Origin: Dyadobacter koreensis
Lineage (GTDB): Bacteria; Bacteroidota; Bacteroidia; Cytophagales; Spirosomataceae
Direction: 5' to 3'
NCBI RefSeq assembly: GCF_900108855.1
Contig: NZ_FNXY01000006.1
Location: 434,001 to 498,000 of the forward strand
Length of the DNA: 64,000 nt
The translations under genes were made by a program, and so were the position numbers. Below, piece after piece: positions 1 to 8,995 of this stretch. Within the stretch, counting starts at the first letter, position 1. Each line of letters starts with the position of its first letter. The notes beneath the pieces were generated by a model. That model saw only the letters and a list, made by a program, of their open reading frames with translations. It was not told where the DNA came from and did not search any database.

Positions 1-435
1 TCAAAATAGGAAATGGTTAGCGTTTTAGCAATAACGAATCAATCAAAAACTTCATTCCTGAAATAAAGATAAACGTATAAAAATCTTTAAATAAGCGATA
101 AAATGCAGCCTGGCAATTTATTGGTTTATTCTAAAAAATGTATAAAAATGAGTAACTAAATACCCTGCTGTTCAGTTATTAACAATACTTTTTTTTTGAA
201 TTTTATTGCTTATTCTATGCCGGCGTACGGTCTGCGCGATGTTCGACTTTTCGAGATTCTGACTGTCAACGGTTTTGTTATTCAGTAAGTTATTAAACTG
301 TACCCAACAAATGTAAAATGAGCTTCGAGTTATTTGGTGTTATTCTTTGAAAAAATATAAAAAATATAGTACATTTCATTTTTTTGTTTAAACGATTAAA
401 ACTTACTTTCAAGAGGCTTTTAAAGTTATACTTTT
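1..435. other. Intergenic region upstream of lacI-type gene
   Basis: No ORF with coding character is visible on either strand. The stretch is AT-rich apart from a short GC-richer patch near 220-290. The last 60 bases hold the operator and promoter candidate described separately. Confidence 0.6.
383..411 (+). promoter_or_regulatory. LacI-type operator inside a promoter candidate
   Basis: Bases 386-402 read GTTTAAACGATTAAAAC, an imperfect palindrome centred on CG at 393-394, as is usual for LacI-family operators. A TTTG (383-386) and a TACTTTC (404-410) lie either side at about 17 bp, resembling Bacteroidota -33/-7 elements (consensus TTTG and TAnnTTTG). The site lies 34 bases before the ATG of the LacI gene. 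Autorepression is inferred, and the similar palindrome at 1492-1503 supports it. Confidence 0.5.
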
Positions 436-1467
436 ATGAATGCTAAAAAGGTTTCCTTAAAGGATATAGCTTTGAAAGCAGGGGTGTCTACGGCATTGGT
501 TTCTTATGTTTTGAATGGAAAAGAGAAGGAAACCAGAGTAGGGCAGGCGATCGCCCAAAAAATTAAAGAGATCGCCAGAGAGCTGAATTATCAACCTAAT
601 CATCTGGCAAAAAGCCTGAGAAGCGGAAAGACGCATACGATTGGTCTGATTCTTGCCGATATATCCAACCCGTTTTTTGCAAATATCGCACGTGTTGTCG
701 AAGATGAGGCAAAAAAAAGTGGATATACAGTCATTATAGGAAGTTCTGACGAGAAAGCTGACAAAGCCTGGGACTTGTTAAACGTGTTAATTACCAGACA
801 AGTTGACGGATTCATCATTGTATCATCCGAACATTCTGAACCTCATATTCATTACCTGAAAGAGAGAAATATTCCGTTTGTTTTGCTTGACAGGCATTTC
901 CCCGATTTGCAGACTGATTTTGTAGCAACGAATAATTACAAAGCTTCCTATGATGCCGGTGTTCATCTGGCCAAAGGCGGATATGAGCGGATTGGAATCA
1001 TCGCTTACAAAACGGATATGTATCATATGCGGGAGCGTATCCGTGGATATAAACAAGCACTGCAAGACCACAAGTTTACTTTTAAAAATAACTGGCTGAA
1101 AGAGGTTCAGTTTGAGAATATTGAAACAGAAGTAAAGATTGCCATTGATGAAATGACTTCTTCAAAGGATCCGGTGGATGCAATTATTTTTGCAACCTAT
1201 GGTCTGGCTATCAATGGTTTAAAATATATTAATGAATTGATGCTCAAAGTGCCGTCAGATCTGGGAATAGTCAGTTTCGGACAGGCAGAGGTTTTTGATC
1301 TGTATTATTGTCCGATAACATACCTGAAGCAGCCTCTGGAGTTATTGGGAATGACGGCAGTGGAATTTCTTTTGAAAAAACTTAAAAACCCGGAAGAAGG
1401 TGTAAAGCAAATCCTGATGGAGGCAACATTAATTGCACGCGACTCATCCATGTTGAAACCAACATAG
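436..1467 (+). CDS. LacI family transcriptional regulator
   Basis: A 343-residue repressor of usual LacI/GalR length. Residues 5-60 form the helix-turn-helix and hinge helix (SLKDIALKAGVSTALVSYVL, then NYQPNHLAKSLRSGKT). A periplasmic-binding-protein-like effector domain follows from about residue 66 (IGLILADISNPFFANI). Such proteins act as cytoplasmic, sugar-responsive repressors. The ligand cannot be read from sequence. The downstream genes (mutarotase-like, KDPG aldolase, relic of a hexuronate transporter) suggest a sugar acid or a related sugar. Palindromes with the LacI-type central CG lie just upstream (386-402) and just downstream (1492-1503). Confidence 0.95.
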   Translation: MNAKKVSLKDIALKAGVSTALVSYVLNGKEKETRVGQAIAQKIKEIARELNYQPNHLAKSLRSGKTHTIGLILADISNPFFANIARVVEDEAKKSGYTVIIGSSDEKADKAWDLLNVLITRQVDGFIIVSSEHSEPHIHYLKERNIPFVLLDRHFPDLQTDFVATNNYKASYDAGVHLAKGGYERIGIIAYKTDMYHMRERIRGYKQALQDHKFTFKNNWLKEVQFENIETEVKIAIDEMTSSKDPVDAIIFATYGLAINGLKYINELMLKVPSDLGIVSFGQAEVFDLYYCPITYLKQPLELLGMTAVEFLLKKLKNPEEGVKQILMEATLIARDSSMLKPT

Positions 1468-1491
1468 CGGTTGGATCATGCATCTTTCGGT

Positions 1492-1503
1492 TTAATCGAT
1501 TAA
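1492..1503. promoter_or_regulatory. Perfect 12-bp palindrome, LacI operator candidate
   Basis: TTAATCGATTAA is a perfect palindrome with the LacI-type CG centre, 24 bases after the LacI stop codon. It resembles the site upstream of lacI (386-402). It probably controlled the operon that once followed, which is now degraded (1510-2315). Confidence 0.5.
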
Positions 1504-2315
1504 GAACTTCTTGAACACTATTCCTAAACCTAAAACATGTCCTGTGTGAAGGAGAAATTTTATCAAACCTTTGCCAACGGGATCAGCTGTTGTTTTGGTC
1601 AATTTTTAGAGTGAAAAGCCGAAGCAGCCAGCTAATTGAAAATTACTAAAACAAGAAATTTGCGTGCACCGGTTTACAACATGCCACTTTTTTCATGCCC
1701 GCTGTCTTAACCTTCCAAGCTTAAACCTGGGAGGAAAAGTCCGGCATTGTCTGCCGGTGGGCTGTGATCGCATCGTATAGGTCCTACCGGTTGGGAGTGT
1801 TGAAGGGGCAACTTTATCCGTGATCCTGAACTTGTAATAGTTAATATTTTATGGCTAAACAGTTTGATAAATAATTTGATAACCGAAAGTGAAATATCGA
1901 AGCTAACGTCTTCATTTCAGTATTTTTTTCCGTTTGCGGATTTTGGTAAGCATATGCACTGTCAATTTACTGATAAGCAAAACCGCGTGGTACAGGCAGG
2001 CCTGATCAGGTTGATTACGATGCGCTTAATTCAGGTCATTTACAAGGATGGACCATAGGTGCAAAAGGATTATTATCTGCCGATAGACTGTCGCCAACGC
2101 AATTTGCGGAAGAGTTGTGGATGAATGTGCCTGCGAATTTCCTTGTGAAGTAACCCGCTGATTGGATTTGATACGATTGGAATTCTAACCTTCATTAGTG
2201 TCTCGCTCGAATACGACGGCAGGGATTATCCGAATGACCAATAAATTTTCAGGTTGTCTAATCCGCCTTATCCACGTGAGAATAATTTGTTTACTTTTAT
2301 TGGTAAAATAATAAA
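1504..2315 (+). pseudogene. Degraded stretch with short coding-like fragments
   Basis: No intact gene is present in about 800 bases. A 64-codon ORF at 1864-2058 has unremarkable composition. A second frame, from about 1989 to the stop at 2152, reads TGRPDQVDYDALNSGHLQGW and continues to a C-terminal NVPANFLVK. That second reading has protein-like composition but no start codon. I do not recognise the family. The position after a LacI operator and before a gene with a nonsense codon suggests the remains of a carbohydrate gene. Confidence 0.35.
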
Positions 2316-3302
2316 ATGCAAAAAATGAAACAGAAATTTATATTCCTGGGTTTGGTTATCAGCTTATGCAGTGCCATTTTCAAACCCGCTGATTTTCCGG
2401 AAGCTGACATCACCAATGGCATCATCAGGGCTAAATTATACCTACCCGACGTTAACAATGGCTATTATCAGGGGACACGGTTTGACTGGGGCGGCGTAAT
2501 CCCAAGCCTTGAATATAAAGGACACACATTTTTTGGAAAATGGTTCGATAACTATGATCCCAAACTCCACGACGCAATCAGTGGTCCGGTTGAGGAATTT
2601 ACGCCGCTGGAATATAATGACGTGCAAACCGGATCAGAATTCGTGAAAATCGGGGTTGGGATACTGAAAAAACCAGACGATAAGCCCTATTCGTTTGCAC
2701 GTAATTATGAGGTGGTTGACAATGGCAAGTGGACGGTGAAAAGGAAAAATGATGTGGTTGAATTTACGCAGGAGCTGGCGGACAAATCGGGTTATTCGTA
2801 CATCTATCATAAAACCGTAAGACTTACCAAGGGAAAGCCGGAGCTTGTTTTAGAACACAGTCTGAAAAATGTCGGCAAAAAAGCTATTTCAGCGAGTGTT
2901 TATGATCATAACTTTTTTATGATTGACAATGAACCAACGGGTCCCGGTATCAAAACAACGTTCTCATTTGACGCAGCAGCTGAGGGGAAAGGGTTTGGTA
3001 CGATTGCTAACGTTCAGGAAAAATCATTGCTCTTTACACGAAATCTTGAAAAGAAGGAAAACGTTTTCACCGCCGGTATACAAGGGCTAAGCCAGTCAGC
3101 AAAAGATTATGATCTCAAAATCGAGAATTTAAAAACGGGAGCCGGCGTTAGAATTACCAGCGACCAGCCAATTGAAAAACTGGTATACTGAGCCTGTTCA
3201 ACAACTGCATGTCCGGAACCGTATATCAAGCTGAATGTTGAGCAGGGAAAAGAGATCAAATGGACAATCAATTATGAATTTTTCGCAAAAGACGATAAAT
3301 AA
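2316..3302 (+). pseudogene. Mutarotase-like protein interrupted by in-frame TGA
   Basis: The first 291 codons (2316-3191) encode a protein that resembles aldose-epimerase-fold proteins of Bacteroidota. It starts with a hydrophobic N terminus, probably an export signal (FIFLGLVISLCSAIF), and contains HDAISGPVEEF and YDHNFFMIDN, which look like the sugar-binding beta-sandwich. Reading ends at TGA (3189-3191). The same frame continues for 36 further sense codons (ACSTTACPEPYIKLNVEQGK and on to EFFAKDDK) before TAA at 3300-3302. The likely ancestral codon is TGG (Trp), so one substitution removed the conserved C-terminal strand. The truncated protein may be non-functional. A sequencing error is the alternative explanation. 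Confidence 0.75.
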
Positions 3303-3686
3303 AAACGCCGGACCTTTGTTTGGCTCTTGTTAAAGTAACTTTTGGGTTTAGTGCCAGAATACACTGAAAGACAATGAGCTAGGTATTATTTTGAATAAAT
3401 ACGTAATGAAATATTTTTTCATTATAAAACTTCTATTTTACTTGTCCTCCCAACCATTTGCGTGGAATAAAGATTGGAAATGAGTTAATTTACCAGGTAA
3501 TTGCGCAAAATAAAAGCCTGGTTATTGCAGCGGAAATAGTTTATATGAGCTAAATAAATTAGTAATAAGACTTAAATCTCGTAAAGAAATTAAAACGGTT
3601 TAGGAGATTTAGTTGATAAAACGACAGTAGCAGAGCAAGTAAGGAATTATTAAAGTCAGACATTAAAAATGAATAAAATATAAATC
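3303..3686. other. Intergenic region before KDPG aldolase gene
   Basis: AT-rich with no coding ORF. The imperfect dyad TAAAACGGTTTA (3591-3602) has the TAAA-n4-TTTA layout and CG centre of a LacI-family site and lies about 85 bases before the aldolase start. An ACCAGG/CCTGGT inverted repeat lies around 3490-3522. Neither site is strong evidence alone. Confidence 0.35.
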
Positions 3687-4331
3687 ATGAGTAAAAATTC
3701 TTTTTCACAGGAATTGTTTAAAAAAGCACCGATTGTAGGTATCATCAGAAATCTTTCGCTGGAAGATGTGAAAAAGATTTTGCCGATATACCGCGAAGCT
3801 GGTCTAACGACGATTGAAATAACGATGAACACGCCCGGAGCAGAAGAGATGATCCGGTATGCGCTGGAAAATGAGAGCGAGGGGTTGAATATAGGCGCGG
3901 GGACGGTTTGTACAAAAGAAGATTTAGAAAATGCGCTGGATGCGGGAGCTCAGTTTATTGTGACGCCGGTGATCAATAAAAAGATCATCAAGTATTGCGC
4001 AAAAAATGGAATTCCGATTTTTCCTGGCGGGTTTACACCCACGGAGCTTTATAACGCATGGACCTACGGCGCAGCAATGGTTAAGATTTACCCGGCAACT
4101 TCTCTCGGACCAGACTATATCAAAGATTTGAAGGCACCTTTAAATAAAATGAAAGTGTTGCCGACAGGGGGGATAAATCTTGACAATATGGACCAGTTTT
4201 TAAAAGCCGGTGCAGACGGATTGGGTATTGGTAGCCAGCTTTTTGATAAAAAGATGATTCAGGAAAAAGATTGGAGGGGTCTGAAAGCATTTTTCGGGCA
4301 ATTTGCCGAAAAGCTGAAAGCGTTTAACTAG
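3687..4331 (+). CDS. eda: KDPG/KHG aldolase
   Basis: A 214-residue class I aldolase that cleaves 2-dehydro-3-deoxy-6-phosphogluconate (and 4-hydroxy-2-oxoglutarate) to pyruvate plus an aldehyde, in the Entner-Doudoroff and hexuronate pathways. Visible motifs are PIVGIIRN near the N terminus, TIEITMNTPGAEEMI, the IGAGTVCTKEDLENALDAGA strand-helix, FIVTPVINKKII, FPGGFTPTELYNAW, MVKIYPAT with the Schiff-base lysine, and LPTGGINLDN. Length matches the family. The gene stands between the broken mutarotase-like gene and a transporter relic, so its dedicated pathway partners may have been lost. Confidence 0.95.
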   Translation: MSKNSFSQELFKKAPIVGIIRNLSLEDVKKILPIYREAGLTTIEITMNTPGAEEMIRYALENESEGLNIGAGTVCTKEDLENALDAGAQFIVTPVINKKIIKYCAKNGIPIFPGGFTPTELYNAWTYGAAMVKIYPATSLGPDYIKDLKAPLNKMKVLPTGGINLDNMDQFLKAGADGLGIGSQLFDKKMIQEKDWRGLKAFFGQFAEKLKAFN

Positions 4332-4526
4332 AATTTCCGTTTGCTGCGGGTCATTTACGATTATCGATTTACTAATTTCATCTTATAATTTCATTTCTGG
4401 TCTTCTTTTAAAGATTAAAAATCAACGCAGTATCATAATAAAATCGTCACTAAATCTGGCTATACCATAAAGATCATTTTTTTGGAATATCGCAGGCATC
4501 CTGCGCGCCTCGGTAAGAAGTGAATT
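4332..4526. other. Region between aldolase and transporter relic
   Basis: AT-rich with no ORF or clear terminator. Some of it may be more heavily eroded remains of the transporter gene described next. Confidence 0.3.
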
Positions 4527-4661
4527 CGCTTTGCTGTTGCCCGTGTTGGTCTCGGCAGAGAGTTATCCGGCGATGTTGAAAACGATTGCAGAATGCCTTC
4601 CGCAAAAGAGCGTGCATCGGCGACCGGAGTTTTTAATGCCGGAACAAGTATTGTGAAATAG
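4527..4661 (+). pseudogene. Relic of hexuronate-type MFS transporter
   Basis: One frame (4527-4661) reads RFAVARVGLG, then noise, then AKERASATGVFNAGTSIVK and a stop. The noise segment in another frame reads AESYPAMLKTIAECLPQK. Joined, these match in order the conserved segment of the intact ACS-family transporter encoded at 57478-58779 (ARAVLGLGEAGNFPAAVKSV, AEWFPKKERALATGIFNSGT). At least two compensating frameshifts and loss of both ends mark it as a dead fragment. It directly follows the KDPG aldolase gene, a typical position for a hexuronate importer. Confidence 0.75.
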
Positions 4662-4855
4662 TCGAGTTATTCATACTTCCCCAAGACTTGGTCATATATC
4701 AAAGGAAAATGTTTAATTGATCCAATATATTGGTTTTTTCTTCTGGCTTCTGCTTATTTTCATGGACATTCAATCGGGACCTTAAAATCAGACTAAACTA
4801 TTTTTGGCTCCGTCGTAGTTGCTTTGCGCATCCCGGAATAACAGATAATTTCTAT
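4662..4855. other. Region between transporter relic and permease gene
   Basis: No supported gene. A 76-codon ORF starting at 4730 runs into the antisense of the permease C terminus and is cysteine- and aromatic-rich, so it is regarded as spurious. Confidence 0.3.
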
Positions 4856-7222
4856 TCACTCGCCACGTATAATTTTCGCCGGATTGATATATATTATCCT
4901 AAACGTCTGGGAAACGACAACAGCTGTTCCAACCACCAGGACAATGCCGAATCCGATTAATAGGTTGTAAAAACTTAAATCTACATGAGAGCCGAAGCGT
5001 GTTTTTAGTAGATTTCCGCAGAACCAGCCCAATGGAATTCCGAAGACTCCTGACAGCAGCAAAAGTTTTAAAAATGGCTTGGTCACCGATGCCAAAATTT
5101 GTTGATTATTCGCTCCAAAGGTTTTTCGAATACTGATCGGAAGCTTACCGGATTGTACAGCGTAATTCGCCATGCCCAGAACTCCAAGGCATGCAACGAG
5201 CATAACTACACTGCACAAAACGCCAAAAGGTAAACTGAATTCAGCCTCGCCAGCCTTCGATTCTGAGATTGCATTTTCTCTGTAATTGTAAATTGCCGGA
5301 CTGAAATCAGGGAATGTTTTCTGCCAGATTTTTTTTAATAACCGGATGTTGTCTGAAGAAGCGGGATGACTTTTGATTGCGAGAAAATTCGCGTTCGAAT
5401 CGTTATACCGATAGATCGTAGGAACCGTAAATTCAGAGTCAAATTCATTTTCGGCAAGAATTCCAATGATCTGGATATGTGTCGAATCGACTGCAATGAT
5501 TTCTCCGATAAGGTCATTTTCCCGACCGTTTTTCTGTTTGATCAAACGGGCTGCCGATGTATTAACGAGCGCATAATGCGCGTCTTTTTCTACGGCTTTT
5601 CCAGGGAAATTACTGCCGGCTTTTAATTTTAAGTTGAAAATTTCGAGGAAATTCTGGTCGACAAAAGCAGAATAAACCACTGTTTCTCTTTCCGGCGACG
5701 TGAGTTTTAACGTGCATTTTTCAGAAGGGTTACTGAATGGAAGACAATTTGATAAAGCGATTTTTTCAACTTGTCCAAGTCTTTCAATTTCTGATTTAAT
5801 AATAGTCGCCTTCCTGTTTTTTAATTCAACAATAATAATATTTTCCGGCAGATTACTCAAAAGAAGATCGTGCTGCTTGCCCATGCTATCTTTCAGTATA
5901 ACGAAGAAGATCATGAGCATAACAGTAACAGAGAATTGAATGACGATGATAGCTTTATAAAAGTTGATCCTCGTTACCAAACGTATTGTTTTTAGATTTT
6001 TTAAAACATCAACCGGTTTGAATCTGGCAAGGAAGAAAGCCGGAATAATTCCAGCCACAAAACCCGTGATAACGGCATATAGGAATAGTATTGGAATAAA
6101 ATACAGATCAGGTTTAATGTTCAAATCTGCACCTATGCTAAATCCTCCGGCTTGACGAATGGAAAAAATTCCAAGATAGGCAATGATCAGCGCTAAAAAT
6201 GAAATCACGATAGCCTCAACGATAAACTGCGAAAATATCTGTTTCTGCCGTGCACCGTTTGTTTTTCTTATTCCAACTTCTTTGGCTCTCGAAAGAATTC
6301 TCGCTACGGACAAGCCTGTGTAATTAAAGGCCGCCAGTAAGGTTAGTCCCAAAGCGAGAAAAATCCACATATTCATAGCTTGCTGATGCATACCTGCATG
6401 GAGATCATTTTTTACAGCTGGATTCCATGGTGTTATTTCTTCAATATTCTGAGCAGAGAAAATGTATTTCTCTCCGCCGTTTCGACTTTCGACAGATAGA
6501 TTTTTAAGAGCATTATTTAACTTTTCGACATCTTTAGAAGCTTTGGTCAGTACGTAAAGTGAAACACTTTTATAATCTTCGCTGGTCGAGAGTTTTTGTA
6601 TCAGATTTCTATTTTCCAGCGCCGTCGCTGCTTTCAAAGAAAACATTACTTCGACGGGTAAATGAGTTTTAAATAACGGTTTCTTGATTATTCCACCTAC
6701 TAAAAAATTTCCCCAACCGTCAAATTTTATTGCTCTCCCCAGCGCATTTTGAGTATCAAAAAGTTTTTCCGACATCTCTTCGCTTATCAAAACTGAATTT
6801 GGATCATCCAGCGTTTTTCGGGAATCTCCGCTTAGCAATTCGAAACCAAAAATTTCAAAGAAGGCAGGCTCCGAAAATGTCACGGAAGCAGAAACAGCGC
6901 CTTTTTCTGTTGAGACATTCATCAGGCCTCCGTGCCTCACAAGTATGGTTTTCTCGACAAAACTCAGCTTTGAAATATTTTGGACAATCGTTGGCGGGGA
7001 GGTTGCCCAAAGTGTATTTTCTTTCCCCTTAACGGAAGTGAGTATCCGGAATGTTCTCGCAATATGACGATGAAAATGATCTGTTTCCCAGTTTGTTTTC
7101 ACCATGGCAAACAGCAGTACACCGATGACCATACTTACAGAAAGTCCGACGATATTGGTTAACGTCGACAGTTTATTCTTATAGAGAGAACGGAAGGAAA
7201 CCTTGATGTAATTTTGTATCAT
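4856..7222 (-). CDS. FtsX-like ABC transporter permease
   Basis: A 788-residue inner-membrane protein with the duplicated MacB/FtsX architecture found in many Bacteroidota. It has an N-terminal transmembrane helix (LSTLTNIVGLSVSMVIGVLL), a large periplasmic domain, and an FtsX block of three helices around residues 280-430 with SRAKEVGIRKTNGARQKQIF. A further helix lies near residue 430, followed by a second periplasmic domain and a C-terminal FtsX block with SIRKTFGANNQQILASV. Such permeases pair with a MacB-type ATPase to move lipids, peptides or signals across the envelope. No ATPase gene is adjacent, so it probably works with one encoded elsewhere. Substrate unknown. Confidence 0.9.
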   Translation of the reverse strand: MIQNYIKVSFRSLYKNKLSTLTNIVGLSVSMVIGVLLFAMVKTNWETDHFHRHIARTFRILTSVKGKENTLWATSPPTIVQNISKLSFVEKTILVRHGGLMNVSTEKGAVSASVTFSEPAFFEIFGFELLSGDSRKTLDDPNSVLISEEMSEKLFDTQNALGRAIKFDGWGNFLVGGIIKKPLFKTHLPVEVMFSLKAATALENRNLIQKLSTSEDYKSVSLYVLTKASKDVEKLNNALKNLSVESRNGGEKYIFSAQNIEEITPWNPAVKNDLHAGMHQQAMNMWIFLALGLTLLAAFNYTGLSVARILSRAKEVGIRKTNGARQKQIFSQFIVEAIVISFLALIIAYLGIFSIRQAGGFSIGADLNIKPDLYFIPILFLYAVITGFVAGIIPAFFLARFKPVDVLKNLKTIRLVTRINFYKAIIVIQFSVTVMLMIFFVILKDSMGKQHDLLLSNLPENIIIVELKNRKATIIKSEIERLGQVEKIALSNCLPFSNPSEKCTLKLTSPERETVVYSAFVDQNFLEIFNLKLKAGSNFPGKAVEKDAHYALVNTSAARLIKQKNGRENDLIGEIIAVDSTHIQIIGILAENEFDSEFTVPTIYRYNDSNANFLAIKSHPASSDNIRLLKKIWQKTFPDFSPAIYNYRENAISESKAGEAEFSLPFGVLCSVVMLVACLGVLGMANYAVQSGKLPISIRKTFGANNQQILASVTKPFLKLLLLSGVFGIPLGWFCGNLLKTRFGSHVDLSFYNLLIGFGIVLVVGTAVVVSQTFRIIYINPAKIIRGE

Positions 7223-7370
7223 CTTGATTACTGGTAATATAACATTTAAGCTAATATAAAAAACAATAAAATATAAAGTTAAATTATATATTAAAATTAT
7301 AAAAAAAATAGATCCGCAATTTTGCGAATCTAATTTTCACCTTCGAAACTTATAAAGAAACATTAATCAA

Positions 7371-8327
7371 TTATACCCCGGCGGTCCGCAAAGCTTTCGC
7401 TTCTTTTCTGTATTTATCCAGATTAATCAAAACAACACTTCCTAAAATGACGATCAGGCCGATTATTTGAATGGAAGATATGGTCTCTTTTGCAAAAAAT
7501 ATCCCTAGTAAAACAGCGATGACCGGGTTCACGTACGCATAGGTACTCACTTTTGTTGAAGGCTGAACTTTAAGCAGCCAAACGTAGGCGCTATATGCTG
7601 CAATTGATCCGAAGAAAATTAAATAAATGACTGACAGCCATGTCGCTGTCGGTATATTGTTCCACTGAATTATTGAGAATTCCCCCTGAATCAGACTTCC
7701 GGGTATGAATGCAACGCCTGCGATCAGCATTTGCCAGGAAGTATTTACCATCGAGGAGCCACCTGTTGTGTTATATTTTGAATACAATGAACCGCCGGCC
7801 CAGGAAATTGTCCCGATAACGAGCATCGATAAACCGATCAGCTCAGATCCGTTTTGTATGGACGAAAATGCGGCGATCAGATGTTCGCTCAATAACAATA
7901 TGACTCCCACGAAACCAATTAAAAGCCCTATAATGGTTGATCTGTTGTTCAGGTTTTCTTTCCATTTTGGTTTGTCAAGAAGGATAAACCAGATTGGGGA
8001 AGATGAGATCATAATGGCGACCATAGCGCTTGGCAGTGTCTGTTCAACCCATATAACAACGCCATTTCCAACAAAAAGCAAAAGCAAACCCGTGACTGCC
8101 GCAGTCTTGATACTGGGGAAATCAAAAATTTTCTCACCTTTTATTGCACACCAGGCCATCATTAGCAAACCTGCGGCAATAAATCGTAGAACACCGATCA
8201 GAAACGGCGGGAAGCCCGTAAGTGCTTTTTGAATGAAGAAATAAGTGGACCCCCAAACGATATAAACCGTTGCGAAAGCCAGAACCACCATGGCGGTCGA
8301 GGCATTTTTGTTTTGGTTAGATTCCAT
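7371..8327 (-). CDS. EamA/DMT-family transporter
   Basis: A 318-residue inner-membrane protein with about ten hydrophobic segments arranged as two EamA repeats (FATVYIVWGSTYFFIQKAL at the start; LSVIYLIFFGSIAAYSAYVW and YAYVNPVIAVLLGIFFAKET in the second half). The family exports amino acids and other small metabolites. It starts five bases after the stop of an Lrp-type regulator on the same strand, so the two form an operon. An amino-acid efflux role under Lrp control is the likely reading, but the substrate cannot be named. Confidence 0.9.
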   Translation of the reverse strand: MESNQNKNASTAMVVLAFATVYIVWGSTYFFIQKALTGFPPFLIGVLRFIAAGLLMMAWCAIKGEKIFDFPSIKTAAVTGLLLLFVGNGVVIWVEQTLPSAMVAIMISSSPIWFILLDKPKWKENLNNRSTIIGLLIGFVGVILLLSEHLIAAFSSIQNGSELIGLSMLVIGTISWAGGSLYSKYNTTGGSSMVNTSWQMLIAGVAFIPGSLIQGEFSIIQWNNIPTATWLSVIYLIFFGSIAAYSAYVWLLKVQPSTKVSTYAYVNPVIAVLLGIFFAKETISSIQIIGLIVILGSVVLINLDKYRKEAKALRTAGV

Positions 8328-8332
8328 GAGTA

Positions 8333-8809
8333 CTATTTTTCGGGTATTACCAGTTGTTGTTGTTCTTTCACAGTTTCCAGAACGATCGTTGTTCTGGTAG
8401 ACAGAATATTAGGGATCTTACTGAATGAATTTCTCATCAGGTCCATCAACGTTGAAGAGTCACTTGTTCTGACTTTGATCAGATAACAGTCGTCACCTGC
8501 AATACAATGAACTTCCTGCACTTCCGGAATTTTAGCAAGTTCGATCGCTGCATTATTACTTCCAAGACCATCCGCAGCCTTCATTGAAATAAACGCCACC
8601 AGATTTTGTTGTAATGCTCCGGGGTTAATTCGGGTGGTATATTGCAGAATCACGCTTTTCTGTTCGAGTTTTTTCACTCTTTCCAGAACCGCCGAGGGGG
8701 CCATCTCCAGCTCACGTGCCAAATCTGCATTTGAAATGCGTGCATTTTCCTGCATCAGCCGAAGGATGCTCAAATCCACTTTGTCAAGTATAATATCTAT
8801 TCCGTTCAT
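8333..8809 (-). CDS. Lrp/AsnC family transcriptional regulator
   Basis: A 158-residue feast/famine regulator. The N-terminal winged helix is LDKVDLSILRLMQENARISN and the recognition helix is ADLARELEMAPSAVLERVKK. The C-terminal RAM/ligand domain contains VHCIAGDDCYLIKVRTSD, where amino acids usually bind at the dimer interface. It is first in a two-gene unit with the EamA transporter, so it probably regulates that exporter and itself from the 8810-8980 interval. It is divergent from the DAC-like gene. Confidence 0.93.
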   Translation of the reverse strand: MNGIDIILDKVDLSILRLMQENARISNADLARELEMAPSAVLERVKKLEQKSVILQYTTRINPGALQQNLVAFISMKAADGLGSNNAAIELAKIPEVQEVHCIAGDDCYLIKVRTSDSSTLMDLMRNSFSKIPNILSTRTTIVLETVKEQQQLVIPEK

Positions 8810-8995
8810 TGTTCTGTAAATTTATTTAAATTCAGAATTATATTCAAAACATAATCCATTAAAATTTATAATATTCGATTTTGAGGTACTAATGAAGTAT
8901 GTTTTAAATTTAATCAGGCTGGAATTTTCTTTGTGTAACCTTCGTTTCCTATGTAGTTTCCTAAAGTTTTAACTTGTAAGTTGCCTATCAATCTC

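Noticed and set aside
600..1071. Minus-strand ORFs antisense to the LacI gene
   Set aside because: They lie wholly inside a well-supported gene on the other strand and have no family-like composition.
7705..8232. 175-codon ORF antisense to the EamA transporter gene
   Set aside because: It mirrors a clear membrane-protein gene; composition is Pro/Ile/Ser-rich and low-complexity.
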